A program made the translations under genes and the position numbers. From Lwoffella lincolnii (GTDB taxonomy: Bacteria; Pseudomonadota; Gammaproteobacteria; Pseudomonadales; Moraxellaceae), in the NCBI RefSeq assembly GCF_002014765.1, contig NZ_MUYT01000004.1:1-64000 (forward strand): a stretch of DNA of 64,000 bases, given 5' to 3'. The notes below the pieces were generated by a model, which saw only the letters and a list, made by a program, of their open reading frames with translations, was not told where the DNA came from and did not search any database. Positions 48,468 through 58,593 of this stretch are shown in pieces. The first letter of the stretch is position 1; every line of letters starts with the position of its first letter.

Positions 48468-48480
48468 ATTGTAATATAAA
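48454..48480 (+). promoter_or_regulatory. Candidate promoter for the lipase-like gene
   Basis: TTGACA (48454-48459), 15-base spacer, TATAAA (48475-48480). The spacer is short, and the -35 lies in the last unit of the triple repeat. Confidence 0.4.
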
Positions 48481-48562
48481 GTTAACAAATGTACCGATTT
48501 TAATTTTGCAAGTTATTTTGACTAAGTTACTCTGACTAAATTACCCTGACAAGGAAGTTATC

Positions 48563-50221
48563 ATGAACTCGATAAACACCGTTATAATGGTAAGAAATAA
48601 GCGTTGTCTATGTCCACTGGTCATTGCCATGGGCAGCATATTACTCACCGCTTGTGGTGAAGACAGTAAAGCCACCTTTAACAAAGCCACCAAAGCACCA
48701 CCTGATACTGCCTTGCTATCCACTTTAATCGATAAGCCACAGCCAATTAAACAAATAAGAGCAACCGAGCTTGAACAGATGCTGGGTAAAATTGACCCTT
48801 ATGCAGCCAGTCTCACACCAACCGCTAAGTGTGATGTGCAAATTGATAAAATCACCTATCGTACCGTTGGGGCAGGGGGGGAGCCAACTACCGCCACCGC
48901 TGCGGTGATGTTGCCTGCTGGGAATAATATTGCAGACTGTGGTGGCGAGCGTCCTATTTTGCTTTATGCTCACGGTACAGCAGTAACCAAAGCGTATGAT
49001 TTTACCCAAGTTGGTAATGTTGATAATGAAGCTGGAGGCAGAGCAACAAACATCGCTGTCAATTTTGCTGCTCAAGGCTATATCGTTGTTGCTCCGAATT
49101 ATGCTGGCTACGACACATCACCCCTGACCTACACCCCTTATCTGAATGCCAAACAACAATCGCATGAAATGGCCACTGCCCTTGCTTCTGCCAGAGCAGC
49201 AATCAAACTAAAAACCACCAGTCAAGCAATCAAAGATTCAGGTAAGTTGTTTATCTCAGGTTATTCGCAAGGTGGTCATACCGCTTTAGCCACTGCCCAA
49301 TATTTGCAGCTAAAAGGTGAGCCAGTCACTGCCCTTGCTCCCATGTCAGGTCCTTATGCCATGGCGGCCTTTGGTGACCAGATATTTATGGGTGCGATTA
49401 ATATTGGTGCGACGGTATTCGCTCCTATGATTGCCATCAGCTACCAAAAACAATATGGCAATTTATATAACCAGCCAAGTGAACTTATCACTGGCAAATA
49501 TGCCAACAGTATCGAGACGTTGATACCGGGGAAAAAAGGCTTTAACGAGCTGTTTTTATCTGGGGCATTGCCAATGACCGCTTTATTTGAAAAAAACCCT
49601 GTCGGTTATCCTGTGTTGCAAGGTTTGTCACCAAAGGATACCCGCTTTGCTTATGGCTTTAGTGCCGATGATTATCTGGTCAATACCGATTTTCGGGCCA
49701 AATACGTTGCTGATGCCATAAAAAATCCAGATGGCATTATGTTAGGTTTGGCAAATGGGGATAACATGCCCATGCCAGCGGCTGATCCAAAATCACCCAT
49801 GCGTCAAGCTTTAAAAGCCAATGACTTACGTAACTTTATTCCAATGATGCCCACATTGTTTTGTGGTGGCAATCAAGACCCCATGGTATTTTTTGATACC
49901 AACACAGGTAGCATGAACAAAGTCTTAACGTCCATTGCCAAGGGTAAAGCAAATGATGTTAAGTTAGACGTCAGTATTTTAGATGTCGATGCCACCAATG
50001 CCAATAGACGACAACAGCCAACACTGAGTTTTATTGGTAATGGCAATGAACATCAAACCACCTTAAAAACTGCTCAACAAGATGTACAAGCTAAGTTTGC
50101 TGACAGTTACGGCAAACTGGCGAAACAAAGCACAGTTTTATTACAATCTGGCTATCACTCAACGCTGGTTGCTCCTGCATGCACGGCAGCGGTTAGGGCA
50201 TATTTTGCTGAATTTAAATGA
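48563..50221 (+). CDS. Secreted alpha/beta-hydrolase (lipase-like) lipoprotein
   Basis: A 552-residue protein with a lipobox (ILLTAC, Cys near residue 31), so it is exported and lipid-anchored. The hydrolase fold shows LLYAHGTAV (oxyanion region), GYIVVAPNYAGYD and the nucleophile elbow GYSQGGHTALATAQYL near residue 233. A C-terminal LLQSGYHSTLVAPACTAAVRAYF would supply the His. It resembles fungal/bacterial secretory lipases and tannase-like esterases. The N-terminal Met at 48563 is one of several; a later ATG at 48590 is also possible. The substrate is unknown. Confidence 0.82.
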   Translation: MNSINTVIMVRNKRCLCPLVIAMGSILLTACGEDSKATFNKATKAPPDTALLSTLIDKPQPIKQIRATELEQMLGKIDPYAASLTPTAKCDVQIDKITYRTVGAGGEPTTATAAVMLPAGNNIADCGGERPILLYAHGTAVTKAYDFTQVGNVDNEAGGRATNIAVNFAAQGYIVVAPNYAGYDTSPLTYTPYLNAKQQSHEMATALASARAAIKLKTTSQAIKDSGKLFISGYSQGGHTALATAQYLQLKGEPVTALAPMSGPYAMAAFGDQIFMGAINIGATVFAPMIAISYQKQYGNLYNQPSELITGKYANSIETLIPGKKGFNELFLSGALPMTALFEKNPVGYPVLQGLSPKDTRFAYGFSADDYLVNTDFRAKYVADAIKNPDGIMLGLANGDNMPMPAADPKSPMRQALKANDLRNFIPMMPTLFCGGNQDPMVFFDTNTGSMNKVLTSIAKGKANDVKLDVSILDVDATNANRRQQPTLSFIGNGNEHQTTLKTAQQDVQAKFADSYGKLAKQSTVLLQSGYHSTLVAPACTAAVRAYFAEFK

Positions 50222-50240
50222 TTGTCGATTTGATATAAAA

Positions 50241-50280
50241 AAGCGTTTAAATCACCGAAGTGATTTAAACGCTTAATTTG
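50241..50280. terminator. Perfect 15-bp terminator hairpin
   Basis: Arms 50241-50255 and 50260-50274, loop CGAA, lying between two convergent genes. The T run is on the minus strand, so it best fits the sthA transcript, but the stem can also act on the plus strand. Confidence 0.85.
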
Positions 50281-50323
50281 TGTGTCAGTTTGTGTGTCAT
50301 CTTGTGGCTGGTTGCTTATTGGC

Positions 50324-51958
50324 TTAAAACACTCGATTTAACCCATTAAGTGCCGCCACTCGATAGGCTTCTGCCATGGTGGGGTAGTTAAAGGTGGTGT
50401 TGACAAAATATTCCAAGGTGTTGTTACATTTCATCACCGCCTGCCCAATGTGAATGATTTCAGAAGCATGGTTACCATAGCAATGAATGCCCAAAATCTG
50501 TAACGTCTCACGATGGAAAAGAATTTTTAACACCCCTGTGCGTTCACCGATAATCTGAGCTCTGGCTAAGTCTTTAAAGAATGCTTGCCCCACTTCATAA
50601 GGCACTTTTTCATCAGTCAGTTCTTGTTCGGTTTTGCCAATACTGGATATTTCTGGAATGGTGTAGATTCCCGTTGGTACAGATGAAACAGGTTCAGCAT
50701 CTTTATCACCAACCATAAAGGCGGCGGCACAGCGACCTTGGTCATAAGCCGCAGATGCCAATGATGGCCAGCCAATGACATCACCTGCTGCATAGATATT
50801 CTCAATATCAGTGCGATAATGTTCATCAACGGTTAATTGTCCACGGCTATTTGCTTTTAGACCAATGGCATCTAGATTTAATCCGTCTGTATTGCCTGAA
50901 CGACCATTTGACCAAAGAATGGCATCAGACTTGATTTTTTTGCCACTTTTTAAGTGCAAAATCACACAGTCATCATGGGTTTCTAAGTAATCGATTTCTT
51001 CATTATGTCTAATAAGAACGCCAAACTGACGGAAGTCGTGTGATAACGCATCACTGATTTCACTGTCTAAGTAGCTCAGTAGTTGATCTTTATTGTTAAT
51101 CAAATCCACTTTATAACCCAAGCCTGTGAATATGGACGCATATTCACAACCAATGACTCCTGCACCATAGATGATGATTTTTTTGACGACATAATCCATT
51201 TGCAAAATTTTGTCAGAGTCAAATACCCTAGGATGGTCAAAGTCTAAAATATCTGGGCGATAAGGTCTTGAGCCAACGGTAATAATGGCTTGATGAAAAG
51301 TGATGGTATCCTCACCCATATTGTCATTAAGTTCAATTTTTAAGGTATGCTTATCCATAAAGCTTGCCCAACCTTGAATGACGTCAATTTGATTGCGTTC
51401 ATAAAATCTGGCATGGGTATTGACCTGACGGCGAATGACTTGACGAGCGTTGGCAAGCACACGATTGAGCGGAACTTGTTGATATTCCATGCCTTGATTA
51501 AACAAAGGGTCACGGCGAAAATTAATGATGTTAAACACACTTTGACGCAATGCCTTACTGGGGATTGTGCCAACATGGGTGCAGTTGCCACCCACTTGCT
51601 CACGGGGGTCAATGACAGCAACTTTTTTGCCAGATTTGGCAAGTTTCATGGCAGCGGCTTCTCCAGCAGGTCCAGCCCCCAAAACCACCGCATCATAGTC
51701 AAATGGGTGTTTGCCGTTTTTGAGACGTTGTGAATCACGAGTAAAACCTGATTCGATGTGAATGCGATGACTGTCTAAAGGGCTGATTAAATCTGGGTGT
51801 TGGGCTTTGTCGTTCACTTTATCGCCTGTTTGAGCTGATGATTGTTTGTTTGATTGTTTGTCTGTGTTGTCATTTTTGTTGGTGCTGATGGCTTCAGCAT
51901 TGATTGCTTCATTGCTCAACGTTGGGGTCATTTGTGCGTCTTTATTTTTTTTAGCCAT
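50324..51958 (-). CDS. sthA: Soluble pyridine nucleotide transhydrogenase
   Basis: FAD enzyme that moves reducing equivalents between NADPH and NAD+, mainly to drain excess NADPH. The 544-residue protein has [17 protein letters not shown] (FAD site), [17 protein letters not shown], the NAD site [18 protein letters not shown] and [21 protein letters not shown], with the dimer domain at the end. The motif [14 protein letters not shown], with one Cys, separates it from disulfide reductases. About 80 N-terminal polar residues precede the usual start. AGGT before the first ATG supports the long form. Confidence 0.94.
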   Translation of the reverse strand: MAKKNKDAQMTPTLSNEAINAEAISTNKNDNTDKQSNKQSSAQTGDKVNDKAQHPDLISPLDSHRIHIESGFTRDSQRLKNGKHPFDYDAVVLGAGPAGEAAAMKLAKSGKKVAVIDPREQVGGNCTHVGTIPSKALRQSVFNIINFRRDPLFNQGMEYQQVPLNRVLANARQVIRRQVNTHARFYERNQIDVIQGWASFMDKHTLKIELNDNMGEDTITFHQAIITVGSRPYRPDILDFDHPRVFDSDKILQMDYVVKKIIIYGAGVIGCEYASIFTGLGYKVDLINNKDQLLSYLDSEISDALSHDFRQFGVLIRHNEEIDYLETHDDCVILHLKSGKKIKSDAILWSNGRSGNTDGLNLDAIGLKANSRGQLTVDEHYRTDIENIYAAGDVIGWPSLASAAYDQGRCAAAFMVGDKDAEPVSSVPTGIYTIPEISSIGKTEQELTDEKVPYEVGQAFFKDLARAQIIGERTGVLKILFHRETLQILGIHCYGNHASEIIHIGQAVMKCNNTLEYFVNTTFNYPTMAEAYRVAALNGLNRVF

Positions 51959-51973
51959 AAAATTACCTAAATG

Positions 51974-52357
51974 TTAGTGTTGAGCAAGGATTTCTACCAA
52001 CTGCCATTTACCAACGGCTTGCCCATTATTTTGGTCAATAAGTGGGCGTACATTGATGCGATAGCTCACACCTTGTACAGGGATAAAATCTTCTATCCCA
52101 TCATAAGGGATTTGAAAGGTTTGACCATTGGCATCGGTTGCAAGCAAACACTGCATGGGCAAGATGGATTGGCACGCTTGACGAGTAGAGGCGATGCTGA
52201 ATGTCTGTGCTGTGCCTAGTACCAAATCAGGCACATATCTGGACTCAGGAGTGGGTGGGTGAGTAAAAGGATTGCTTTGACACGCAGATAATGCCAAAGT
52301 GATGGACATACAAAAGCCAATGGCTGGTAACGTCGATAAGTGCAGTAAATTTTTCAT
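51974..52357 (-). CDS. DUF4377-type lipoprotein
   Basis: A 127-residue envelope protein with a signal peptide and lipobox (ALSAC, Cys near residue 26). The domain after it, ACQSILPMQCLLATD...YDGIEDFIPVQGVSYRINVRP, follows the DUF4377 pattern (CLxV...YDxIEGF...G..Y.L.V), often joined to HslJ/META domains. Cys pairs in the mature part may form a disulfide. GGAAT precedes the ATG. It lies 15 bases before the sthA start on the same strand, so co-transcription is likely. The function is unknown. Confidence 0.75.
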   Translation of the reverse strand: MKNLLHLSTLPAIGFCMSITLALSACQSNPFTHPPTPESRYVPDLVLGTAQTFSIASTRQACQSILPMQCLLATDANGQTFQIPYDGIEDFIPVQGVSYRINVRPLIDQNNGQAVGKWQLVEILAQH

Positions 52358-52393
52358 ATTATTCCACTATTTTTTAATGGTTTATCAATTCAA

Positions 52394-53287
52394 TTAACCG
52401 ATGCGTCGCTTAAGTCCTGTGATTTGCAGAATGCGAGTGGCAATCTCTTCTATGGACATTTCAGACACATCAAGGCTTGGGATACCATAACTGGCATAGA
52501 TGGCTTGAATGGCTTTTTGCTCTTGTTCACATTGGGCATAGCTGGCATAGCGACTGCCTGCACGGCGTTCGTTGCGTATCGCCGCCAAACGTTCGGTATC
52601 AATCACCAAACCAAACAGCTTATCTTTATAAGGCTTAATGGCGTTTGGCAGTTGAATCTCGTGTAGGTCTTCTTCGGTTAATGGATAGTTTGCCGCACGA
52701 ATGCCAAATTGCAACGCCAAATATAATGAAGTGGGCGTTTTGCCTGAGCGAGACACCCCAATCAAGATAATGTCTGCCATTGGATATTGCCGAGTTCTTG
52801 CCCCATCGTCATTATCCAACGAAAAATGCACCGCTTCAATACGAGCTTTGTAATTCTCTGAATCCACATTAGAATGAGCATGCCCACCTTGATCATCTGG
52901 GGCAACTTGGATCTCTTCAGCAATGCGTCCGATGATGCCTTCATACATGTCCAAATTGCACGCTTGGGCAGAGTTAATGATTTCACGGATACCATCATTA
53001 ACAATGGTATCAAACACCAATGGCAACAGACCATGCTCTTGATAAGCGGTGTTGATTTGCTCAACAGCAAAATTGGCACGCTCTGGGGTATCCACATAAG
53101 GAATGACTTTGGTGATAAAAGGCACAGAAGCAAACTGGCTTAATATCGAACGCCCCAAAGTTTCAGCGGTGATGGCAGTGCCATCAGAAATAAAAAAAGC
53201 CGCCCGAATTTTGCCGTCAGTACAATTCTCCAAGGCATGGCGGTTTTGGTAAGTGGGGCTGGTTTGTTGTCGCTGAAATTCTTGCAT
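52394..53287 (-). CDS. ppsR: Phosphoenolpyruvate synthase regulatory protein
   Basis: Bifunctional kinase/phosphorylase (PSRP, DUF299) that switches PEP synthase off by ADP-dependent threonine phosphorylation and on again by phosphorolysis. The 297-residue protein has the opening RAAFFISDGTAITAETLGRSILSQF and the P-loop-like IGVSRSGKTPTSLYLALQFG. The ATG at 53287 is chosen because TAGGAATAAGC lies just before it; an in-frame start 20 codons upstream has no such support. Divergent from ppsA, its target. Confidence 0.94.
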   Translation of the reverse strand: MQEFQRQQTSPTYQNRHALENCTDGKIRAAFFISDGTAITAETLGRSILSQFASVPFITKVIPYVDTPERANFAVEQINTAYQEHGLLPLVFDTIVNDGIREIINSAQACNLDMYEGIIGRIAEEIQVAPDDQGGHAHSNVDSENYKARIEAVHFSLDNDDGARTRQYPMADIILIGVSRSGKTPTSLYLALQFGIRAANYPLTEEDLHEIQLPNAIKPYKDKLFGLVIDTERLAAIRNERRAGSRYASYAQCEQEQKAIQAIYASYGIPSLDVSEMSIEEIATRILQITGLKRRIG

Positions 53288-53679
53288 GCTTATTCCTAGA
53301 TAACGACCTTCTAAAGGTGCTTGGGCTGTTGTGGCTATTATACGCAATAATGCAAAAATTTCATAATCAGCCTTGAGTTAAGAAAGAAAGTTGGTTGAGT
53401 ACTTATAAAAGTTGAGTACTTAAAAAAGCCATTCATTTAACAGCCAACGCCATATTTTTTGCCATTTTGGCTCAAAATTCAATTTTTTTTTTACAAGTGA
53501 TGTCGAAATTGGCATTTATTAGGAGTATAATGCTCACAACTATAATGCCTTCTAAATGGTCGCATTTCAAAAAGTTATTATGTCAGTTGTTATGTATGAT
53601 GGTTGTGATGACAATTATTATGAATGACAATGATTATGAATAAAGCTGTTATAAATACAGCTGTTATGAATGGAGTGTT
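53288..53679. other. ppsR-ppsA divergent control region
   Basis: A 392-base AT-rich region. TTGAGTACTTA recurs at about 53395-53425. TATAATGC occurs twice 15 bases apart (53526 and 53541), giving two perfect -10 boxes without good -35s. Four 15-16-base near-repeats run from 53610 to 53671. No gene is seen. Confidence 0.55.
53610..53671 (+). repeat. Four near-repeats before ppsA
   Basis: GACAATTATTATGAAT, GACAATGATTATGAAT, AAAGCTGTTATAAAT and ACAGCTGTTATGAAT stand head to tail and end nine bases before the ppsA ATG. They form two related pairs. Confidence 0.85.
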
Positions 53680-56073
53680 ATGATGAGCAATGCAACAAAT
53701 CAACTCAGTACCGTCATTAACTTAAGTAACCTTGGCAAAAATGACATTGATAAAGTCGGAGGTAAAAACGCTTCCTTGGGTGAAATGATCAGTCATTTAT
53801 CCGATTTGGGTGTCAGTGTGCCGGGTGGATTTGCCACCACCGCAGAAGCGTTTAATCAGTTTTTGCAAGACACAGGATTGACCGATAAAATCAATGCTGA
53901 ACTTAAAAACTTGGATGTTAATGATGTGCATCAATTGGCAGAAACAGGCAAAAAAATCCGTGGTTGGATAATTAATCAAACCCTACCTGCCAAGCTTGAA
54001 GAAGACATTCGAGTAGCATTTGAACAGATGAGTGAAGGAGAAGACATCGCCGTTGCTGTGCGTTCATCTGCCACTGCTGAAGATTTGCCAGATGCGTCAT
54101 TTGCAGGTCAGCAAGAGACGTTTTTAAACATTCGTGGTATTGATAACGTGCTGATTGCCATCAAAGAAGTCTTTGCTTCTTTATATAATGACCGTGCAAT
54201 TGCCTATCGTGCGCATCAAGGATATGAGCATATGGGAGTGGCATTGTCAGCAGGTGTGCAACGTATGGTACGCTCTGAGACAGGGGCATCTGGTGTGATG
54301 TTTAGCATCGATACCGAAAGTGGCTTTGACCAAGTGGTGTTCATCACCGCAAGTTATGGCTTGGGTGAAATGGTGGTACAAGGGGCGGTCAATCCTGATG
54401 AGTTTTATGTTTCTAAGCCGTTACTTATCGAGGGAAAACCTGCGATAGTGCGTCGTAACTTAGGCAGTAAACACAAAAAGATGGTCTATGGAGAAGATGG
54501 CACAACAGGCAAATCCACCACCATCGTTGATGTGGATAAAGCAGATCGTCAACAGTTTGCTCTAAACAATGATGAGCTGATTGAATTGGCAAAACAAGCC
54601 CTTATCATTGAGAAACACTATGGTCATGCCATGGATATTGAATGGGCAAAAGATGGCGACAGTGGCAAAATATTCATTGTCCAAGCCCGTCCAGAAACAG
54701 TCAAAAGTCGTCAAAATACCAACATGATGGAGCGTTACGTGATCCATTCAAAAGATGCCAAAGTCATCTGTGAGGGTCGTTCCATCGGTCAGCGTATCGG
54801 CTCAGGCAAAGTGCGAATAGTTAACAGCATTCATGAAATGGACAAAGTCGAAGAGGGTGATATTTTGGTCTCTGACATGACTGACCCAGATTGGGAACCT
54901 GTGATGAAGCGAGCTTCTGCCATCGTAACAAATCGTGGTGGACGCACTTGCCATGCTGCCATCATTGCCCGAGAATTGGGTGTGCCTGCGGTGGTTGGTT
55001 GTGGCAATGCCACAGAATTGTTAAATGACGGTATGGAAGCAACCATATCTTGTGCCGAAGGCGACACAGGGTATATCTATGAAGGGTTGTTAGACTTTAA
55101 TGTCCAAAGTAACTCGATTGAGTCGATGCCCAAATTGCAATTTAAAATCATGATGAACGTGGGTAACCCTGACCGTGCCTTTGGTTTTGCTCAAATTCCG
55201 AACGAAGGCGTGGGTTTGGCACGGTTGGAATTCATCATCAATCGAATGATTGGCATACACCCAAAGGCATTGCTGAACATGAACAGCTTACCTCGTGAAA
55301 CTGTTCAAGCCATTAATGAACGCATCGCAGGGTACGCATCACCTGTAGATTTTTATGTCGATAAATTGGTTGAAGGCATATCCACCCTTGCCGTGGCATT
55401 TAAAGACAAGCCTGTGATTGTGCGTATGTCAGACTTTAAATCCAACGAATATGCTAACCTTGTGGGTGGTAAACTTTATGAACCATCAGAAGAAAATCCC
55501 ATGCTTGGCTTCCGTGGTGCAGGGCGTTATGTGTCAGAAAACTTTCGTGATTGTTTTGAGCTTGAATGCCGTGCATTAAAATACATTCGTGATGACATGG
55601 GACTGACCAATGTAAAAATCATGATACCCTTTGTACGTACACCAAAAGAAGCCAAGCAAGTCATCGAACTTTTGGCAGAAAATGGGCTAAAACGTGGTGT
55701 CAATGGTCTTGAAATCATCATGATGTGTGAATTACCCACCAACGCCTTATTGGCAGATGAGTACCTTGAGTACTTTGATGGCTTCTCCATCGGCTCTAAT
55801 GACCTGACTCAATTAACCTTAGGGCTTGACCGTGATTCTGGCATCGTCTCGCATCTGTTTGATGAACGTGATGCGGCGGTTAAAAAACTATTGTCTATGG
55901 CAATCCAAGCCTGTCGCAAGCAAAACAAATATGTTGGCATCTGCGGTCAAGGACCATCTGACCATCCAGACTTGGCATACTGGTTAATGGAGCAGGGGAT
56001 TAATTCTGTGTCATTGAACCCAGACTCTGTCTTAGATACTTGGTTTTTCTTAGCTGGAGAGAAAGTCAACTAA
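53680..56073 (+). CDS. ppsA: Phosphoenolpyruvate synthase
   Basis: Makes PEP from pyruvate with ATP, yielding AMP and phosphate; the entry step of gluconeogenesis from pyruvate or lactate. The 797-residue protein has the N-terminal ATP-binding domain ([33 protein letters not shown]), the phosphohistidine domain [21 protein letters not shown] and the C-terminal TIM barrel ending in [12 protein letters not shown]. The TCH segment carries the Thr that PpsR phosphorylates in studied homologues. GGAG precedes two tandem ATGs. Divergent from ppsR. Confidence 0.97.
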   Translation: MMSNATNQLSTVINLSNLGKNDIDKVGGKNASLGEMISHLSDLGVSVPGGFATTAEAFNQFLQDTGLTDKINAELKNLDVNDVHQLAETGKKIRGWIINQTLPAKLEEDIRVAFEQMSEGEDIAVAVRSSATAEDLPDASFAGQQETFLNIRGIDNVLIAIKEVFASLYNDRAIAYRAHQGYEHMGVALSAGVQRMVRSETGASGVMFSIDTESGFDQVVFITASYGLGEMVVQGAVNPDEFYVSKPLLIEGKPAIVRRNLGSKHKKMVYGEDGTTGKSTTIVDVDKADRQQFALNNDELIELAKQALIIEKHYGHAMDIEWAKDGDSGKIFIVQARPETVKSRQNTNMMERYVIHSKDAKVICEGRSIGQRIGSGKVRIVNSIHEMDKVEEGDILVSDMTDPDWEPVMKRASAIVTNRGGRTCHAAIIARELGVPAVVGCGNATELLNDGMEATISCAEGDTGYIYEGLLDFNVQSNSIESMPKLQFKIMMNVGNPDRAFGFAQIPNEGVGLARLEFIINRMIGIHPKALLNMNSLPRETVQAINERIAGYASPVDFYVDKLVEGISTLAVAFKDKPVIVRMSDFKSNEYANLVGGKLYEPSEENPMLGFRGAGRYVSENFRDCFELECRALKYIRDDMGLTNVKIMIPFVRTPKEAKQVIELLAENGLKRGVNGLEIIMMCELPTNALLADEYLEYFDGFSIGSNDLTQLTLGLDRDSGIVSHLFDERDAAVKKLLSMAIQACRKQNKYVGICGQGPSDHPDLAYWLMEQGINSVSLNPDSVLDTWFFLAGEKVN

Positions 56074-56080
56074 AAAACAG

Positions 56081-56110
56081 ATTGTCGACACTCGAATTGT
56101 CGACACTCGA
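56081..56110 (+). repeat. 15-bp tandem duplication ATTGTCGACACTCGA
   Basis: Two perfect copies (56081-56095, 56096-56110) eight bases after the ppsA stop, before its terminator. Confidence 0.95.
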
Positions 56111-56140
56111 AACCAATGCTCTAAACGTTTGGTGATTTTT

Positions 56141-56205
56141 AAGCCTGCTTCTTTTGTTGCGACAGCTTTTTTTCTGTAACAGCAAAAAAAGCAGGCTTGT
56201 TTTGC
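56141..56205 (+). terminator. Terminator after ppsA
   Basis: Arms AAGCCTGCTT (56141-56150) and AAGCAGGCTT (56189-56198) enclose a second small hairpin, followed by TGTTTT. The long loop makes it less certain than the other terminators. Confidence 0.6.
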
Positions 56206-56267
56206 CTTAATTGCTTTAAGCAGTTACAATATGACCATTTTAAGTCCAAATAACAGCAAGGTGCGTC

Positions 56268-57164
56268 ATGCAAATCTATTTAGCCCGTAACAATCAACAA
56301 GCAGGTCCTTACACCTTAGAGCAACTCAATGCCATGCTTGCTTCTAATGAAGTACTGCTCACCGATTTGATGTGGCATGACGGCATGGACAAATGGCAGT
56401 CAGTTGGACAAATGACAGGCAACCAGCTAAGCTATCGCACTAACATAAAATCCGTCATGCAGCCCATGACAACGCCAGTCAACCCAACCAATCAAACCAA
56501 CCCAAATGCCAATCCAAATAATGATAACCACCCAACTCGGGTAACGGTAGAGCAACTTTATGGCAGAAAACCAATCGACACAAAACAGCCAACTGGCGAC
56601 ACAAGCATCAAAGAATACCTAACCGAACAAAAACAACAAACCAATCATCACAACAAAACCACACCAACCAATCAACTTGCGTCTGTCAGCAAACGCATCT
56701 TAGCGGTCTTGATTGACCAACTCATCATGATTGCCGCCATATTTCCCTTGTTAATGCACACAGGCATGGATGTGTTATCCAAACCCATGACCTCAGCACA
56801 CGTACAAAGTATCGTTGAATCCGTACCAAACCATATCATGACAATATCAGCTTTAATGATTCTGGCGGTGTTTGTGGTACAGACCCTAATGCTGATTAAA
56901 AAAGGACAGACACTTGGCAAAATGGCAGTTGGGCTTAGAATTTTAGATAAGAACAGCTTAAGCTTACCATCAGTAACCAATATCTTATTAATCAGAACCG
57001 TACTGACCAACATCGCTTATTCTGTTCCCATAATAGGCATGTTGTTATTGGTGGCAGACTTCATCATCATGATTATCGACAAACAAAAACAAAGCCTGCA
57101 TGACAAATTAGCCAAAACTGTGGTCATGATTGCTGATGATGCCCAACTTAACAACAAAGCTTAA
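56268..57164 (+). CDS. RDD-family membrane protein with N-terminal GYF_2 domain
   Basis: Membrane protein of 298 residues. The N terminus is a GYF_2/DUF4339 domain: IYLARNNQQAGPYTLEQLNAML with the LMWHDGMDKWQSV tail, about residues 1-50. A Pro/Asn/Thr/Gln-rich linker follows to about residue 140. The RDD domain comes next with SVSKRILAVLIDQLIMIAAIFPLL, GQTLGKMAVGLRILD and RTVLTNIAYSVPIIGMLLLVADFIIMIIDKQKQSLHDKLAKTVVM. The pairing is known in other bacteria; RDD proteins have been tied to Na+/H+ exchange in some species. The role here is unknown. Confidence 0.85.
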   Translation: MQIYLARNNQQAGPYTLEQLNAMLASNEVLLTDLMWHDGMDKWQSVGQMTGNQLSYRTNIKSVMQPMTTPVNPTNQTNPNANPNNDNHPTRVTVEQLYGRKPIDTKQPTGDTSIKEYLTEQKQQTNHHNKTTPTNQLASVSKRILAVLIDQLIMIAAIFPLLMHTGMDVLSKPMTSAHVQSIVESVPNHIMTISALMILAVFVVQTLMLIKKGQTLGKMAVGLRILDKNSLSLPSVTNILLIRTVLTNIAYSVPIIGMLLLVADFIIMIIDKQKQSLHDKLAKTVVMIADDAQLNNKA

Positions 57165-57185
57165 CAACAAATATTTTGAATCATC

Positions 57186-57214
57186 TTGCTTAGCAAGTGT
57201 TAAATCTGTATAAT
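57186..57214 (+). promoter_or_regulatory. Promoter of the rpsF operon
   Basis: TTGCTT (57186-57191), 17-base spacer, perfect TATAAT (57209-57214), then a G-C-rich start region about 90 bases before rpsF. Confidence 0.55.
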
Positions 57215-57235
57215 GGTCGCCTTTATGATTTTAAG

Positions 57236-57286
57236 GCTGATGCCTGACCGTCATAATCTCCTTGCCAATGACATAGGGTCATCGGC
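57236..57286 (+). promoter_or_regulatory. Structured rpsF leader (possible S6:S18 autoregulatory element)
   Basis: Stacked stems can be drawn: GCTGA (57236-57240) with TCGGC (57282-57286), TGACC (57245-57249) with GGTCA (57277-57281), and GTCAT (57250-57254) with ATGAC (57268-57272). Bulges are TGCC and ATAG. A S6:S18-binding leader is known before rpsF in many bacteria; identity here is inferred from position and fold. Confidence 0.4.
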
Positions 57287-57310
57287 TGTCTAAACCGTAA
57301 GGAGTCTATC

Positions 57311-57730
57311 ATGAGACATTACGAAGTGGTGCTAATCATACACCCAGATCAAAGCGATCAAAGTGCCAATATGGTAGAACGCTATGTTAATCTGGTACAA
57401 GAGCAAGATGGCGTTGTACATCGTTTAGAAGATTGGGGTCGCCGTCAACTGGCATATCCCATCAACAAAATTCACAAAGCACACTATGTGTTATTTAATA
57501 TTGAATGTGGTGGCGAGACTTTGGCAGAACTTGAAGAGCTGTTCCGCTATAACGATGCCATTATTCGTAGCTTGATCATGCGTCGTGATGAAGCCATCAT
57601 CGAAGAGTCACCCTTGGCTAAAGGTGCTGATGAAAGACGCACCCGTAAGCCCAGCCGTCGCAACGACAATCGTCATGATAATGACGATGACGACAGCGAT
57701 GATGACAACCATGATGACAACGAAGAATAA
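57311..57730 (+). CDS. rpsF: 30S ribosomal protein S6
   Basis: Small-subunit protein that pairs with S18 on the platform. The 139-residue product has the standard core ([64 protein letters not shown]). After residue ~105 comes a basic/Arg-rich linker and a very acidic tail of Asp, Asn and His ending in Glu-Glu. E. coli S6 is post-translationally glutamylated at its C terminus; here a long acidic tail is encoded. First gene of rpsF-rpsR-rplI. Confidence 0.97.
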   Translation: MRHYEVVLIIHPDQSDQSANMVERYVNLVQEQDGVVHRLEDWGRRQLAYPINKIHKAHYVLFNIECGGETLAELEELFRYNDAIIRSLIMRRDEAIIEESPLAKGADERRTRKPSRRNDNRHDNDDDDSDDDNHDDNEE

Positions 57731-57750
57731 TAAGGATAAGGAGCAAGCTC

Positions 57751-57978
57751 ATGGCACGTTTTTATCGCCGCCGTAAATTTTGCCGTTTTACCGCTGAAGG
57801 CATCACCCATATCGACTATAAAGATGTTGATTTACTAAAGCAATACATTGGGGACAATGGCAAAATCGTACCCAGTCGCATCACAGGTACGTCCACCAAA
57901 TATCAACGTCAACTGGCCACCGCCATCAAACAGGCTCGCTATTTGGCCCTACTACCTTATACCGATAACCATCAGTAA
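57751..57978 (+). CDS. rpsR: 30S ribosomal protein S18
   Basis: Small basic protein of 75 residues that heterodimerises with S6. The conserved [24 protein letters not shown] and [34 protein letters not shown] are intact. AAGGAG stands ten bases before the ATG. It lies 20 bases after rpsF and 32 before rplI, in the usual operon. Confidence 0.98.
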   Translation: MARFYRRRKFCRFTAEGITHIDYKDVDLLKQYIGDNGKIVPSRITGTSTKYQRQLATAIKQARYLALLPYTDNHQ

Positions 57979-58010
57979 TCGGTTGTTATCAAGTTAACTA
58001 GGAGTGACCC

Positions 58011-58505
58011 ATGCAAGTTATCTTATTACAGCGTATCGTCAACCTGGGTAAACTCGGTGACACCGTCGATGTTAAACCCGGTTATGGACGTAACTATCTT
58101 ATACCACAAGGCAAGGCATTGCCTGCCACTGCCGCCAATATTGAAAAATTTGAAGCACGTCGTGCTGAGCTTGAAGCCATCGAAGCTGAAGAGCTGGCAT
58201 CTGCCCAAAAGCGTGCTGACTCATTGCGTGATGTCAATGTCATCATGCGTGCCAAAACTGGCGAAGAAGGCAAATTATTTGGCTCTATCGGCACTCGTGA
58301 TATCGCTGATGCGTTGACCAAATCTGGCTTGGAAGTTGACCGTTCTGAAATCAACTTGCCAGAAGGCACATTGCGTCAAGTGGGTGAGTACCATGTTACT
58401 GTCCAATTGCATCATGACATCACCGCCCAAATCTTGGTAACCATTCTTTCAGAAGATGGTGATATTTTGCCCCAAACTGCTGAAGAAGTGGCTGATGTCG
58501 AATAG
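58011..58505 (+). CDS. rplI: 50S ribosomal protein L9
   Basis: Large-subunit protein that reaches out from the L1 stalk base and limits frameshifting. The 164-residue protein has the N-terminal domain [36 protein letters not shown], the long connecting helix and the C-terminal domain ([16 protein letters not shown]...). It is about 15 residues longer than E. coli L9, the excess at the C terminus ([18 protein letters not shown]). A TAGGAG site precedes the ATG. Confidence 0.97.
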   Translation: MQVILLQRIVNLGKLGDTVDVKPGYGRNYLIPQGKALPATAANIEKFEARRAELEAIEAEELASAQKRADSLRDVNVIMRAKTGEEGKLFGSIGTRDIADALTKSGLEVDRSEINLPEGTLRQVGEYHVTVQLHHDITAQILVTILSEDGDILPQTAEEVADVE

Positions 58506-58544
58506 GACAAAATGGTAGAATAATTAAATGGCAGCATAAATCGT

Positions 58545-58574
58545 AAAAAATCGACTCGTCAGAGTCGATTTTTT
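58545..58574 (+). terminator. Terminator of the rpsF operon
   Basis: Stem TCGACTC/GAGTCGA extended by A6/T6, loop GTCA, between rplI and the ssrA promoter. Confidence 0.88.
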
Positions 58575-58593
58575 ATCATCTGTAAAACAGAAT

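Larger units (their letters stand above)
48228..48562. other. Intergenic, divergent promoter region
   Basis: A 335-base AT-rich gap between the Cys/Gly-tailed gene and the lipase-like lipoprotein gene. It holds the 15-bp triple repeat (48423-48467) and a candidate promoter. The rest shows nothing. Confidence 0.5.
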
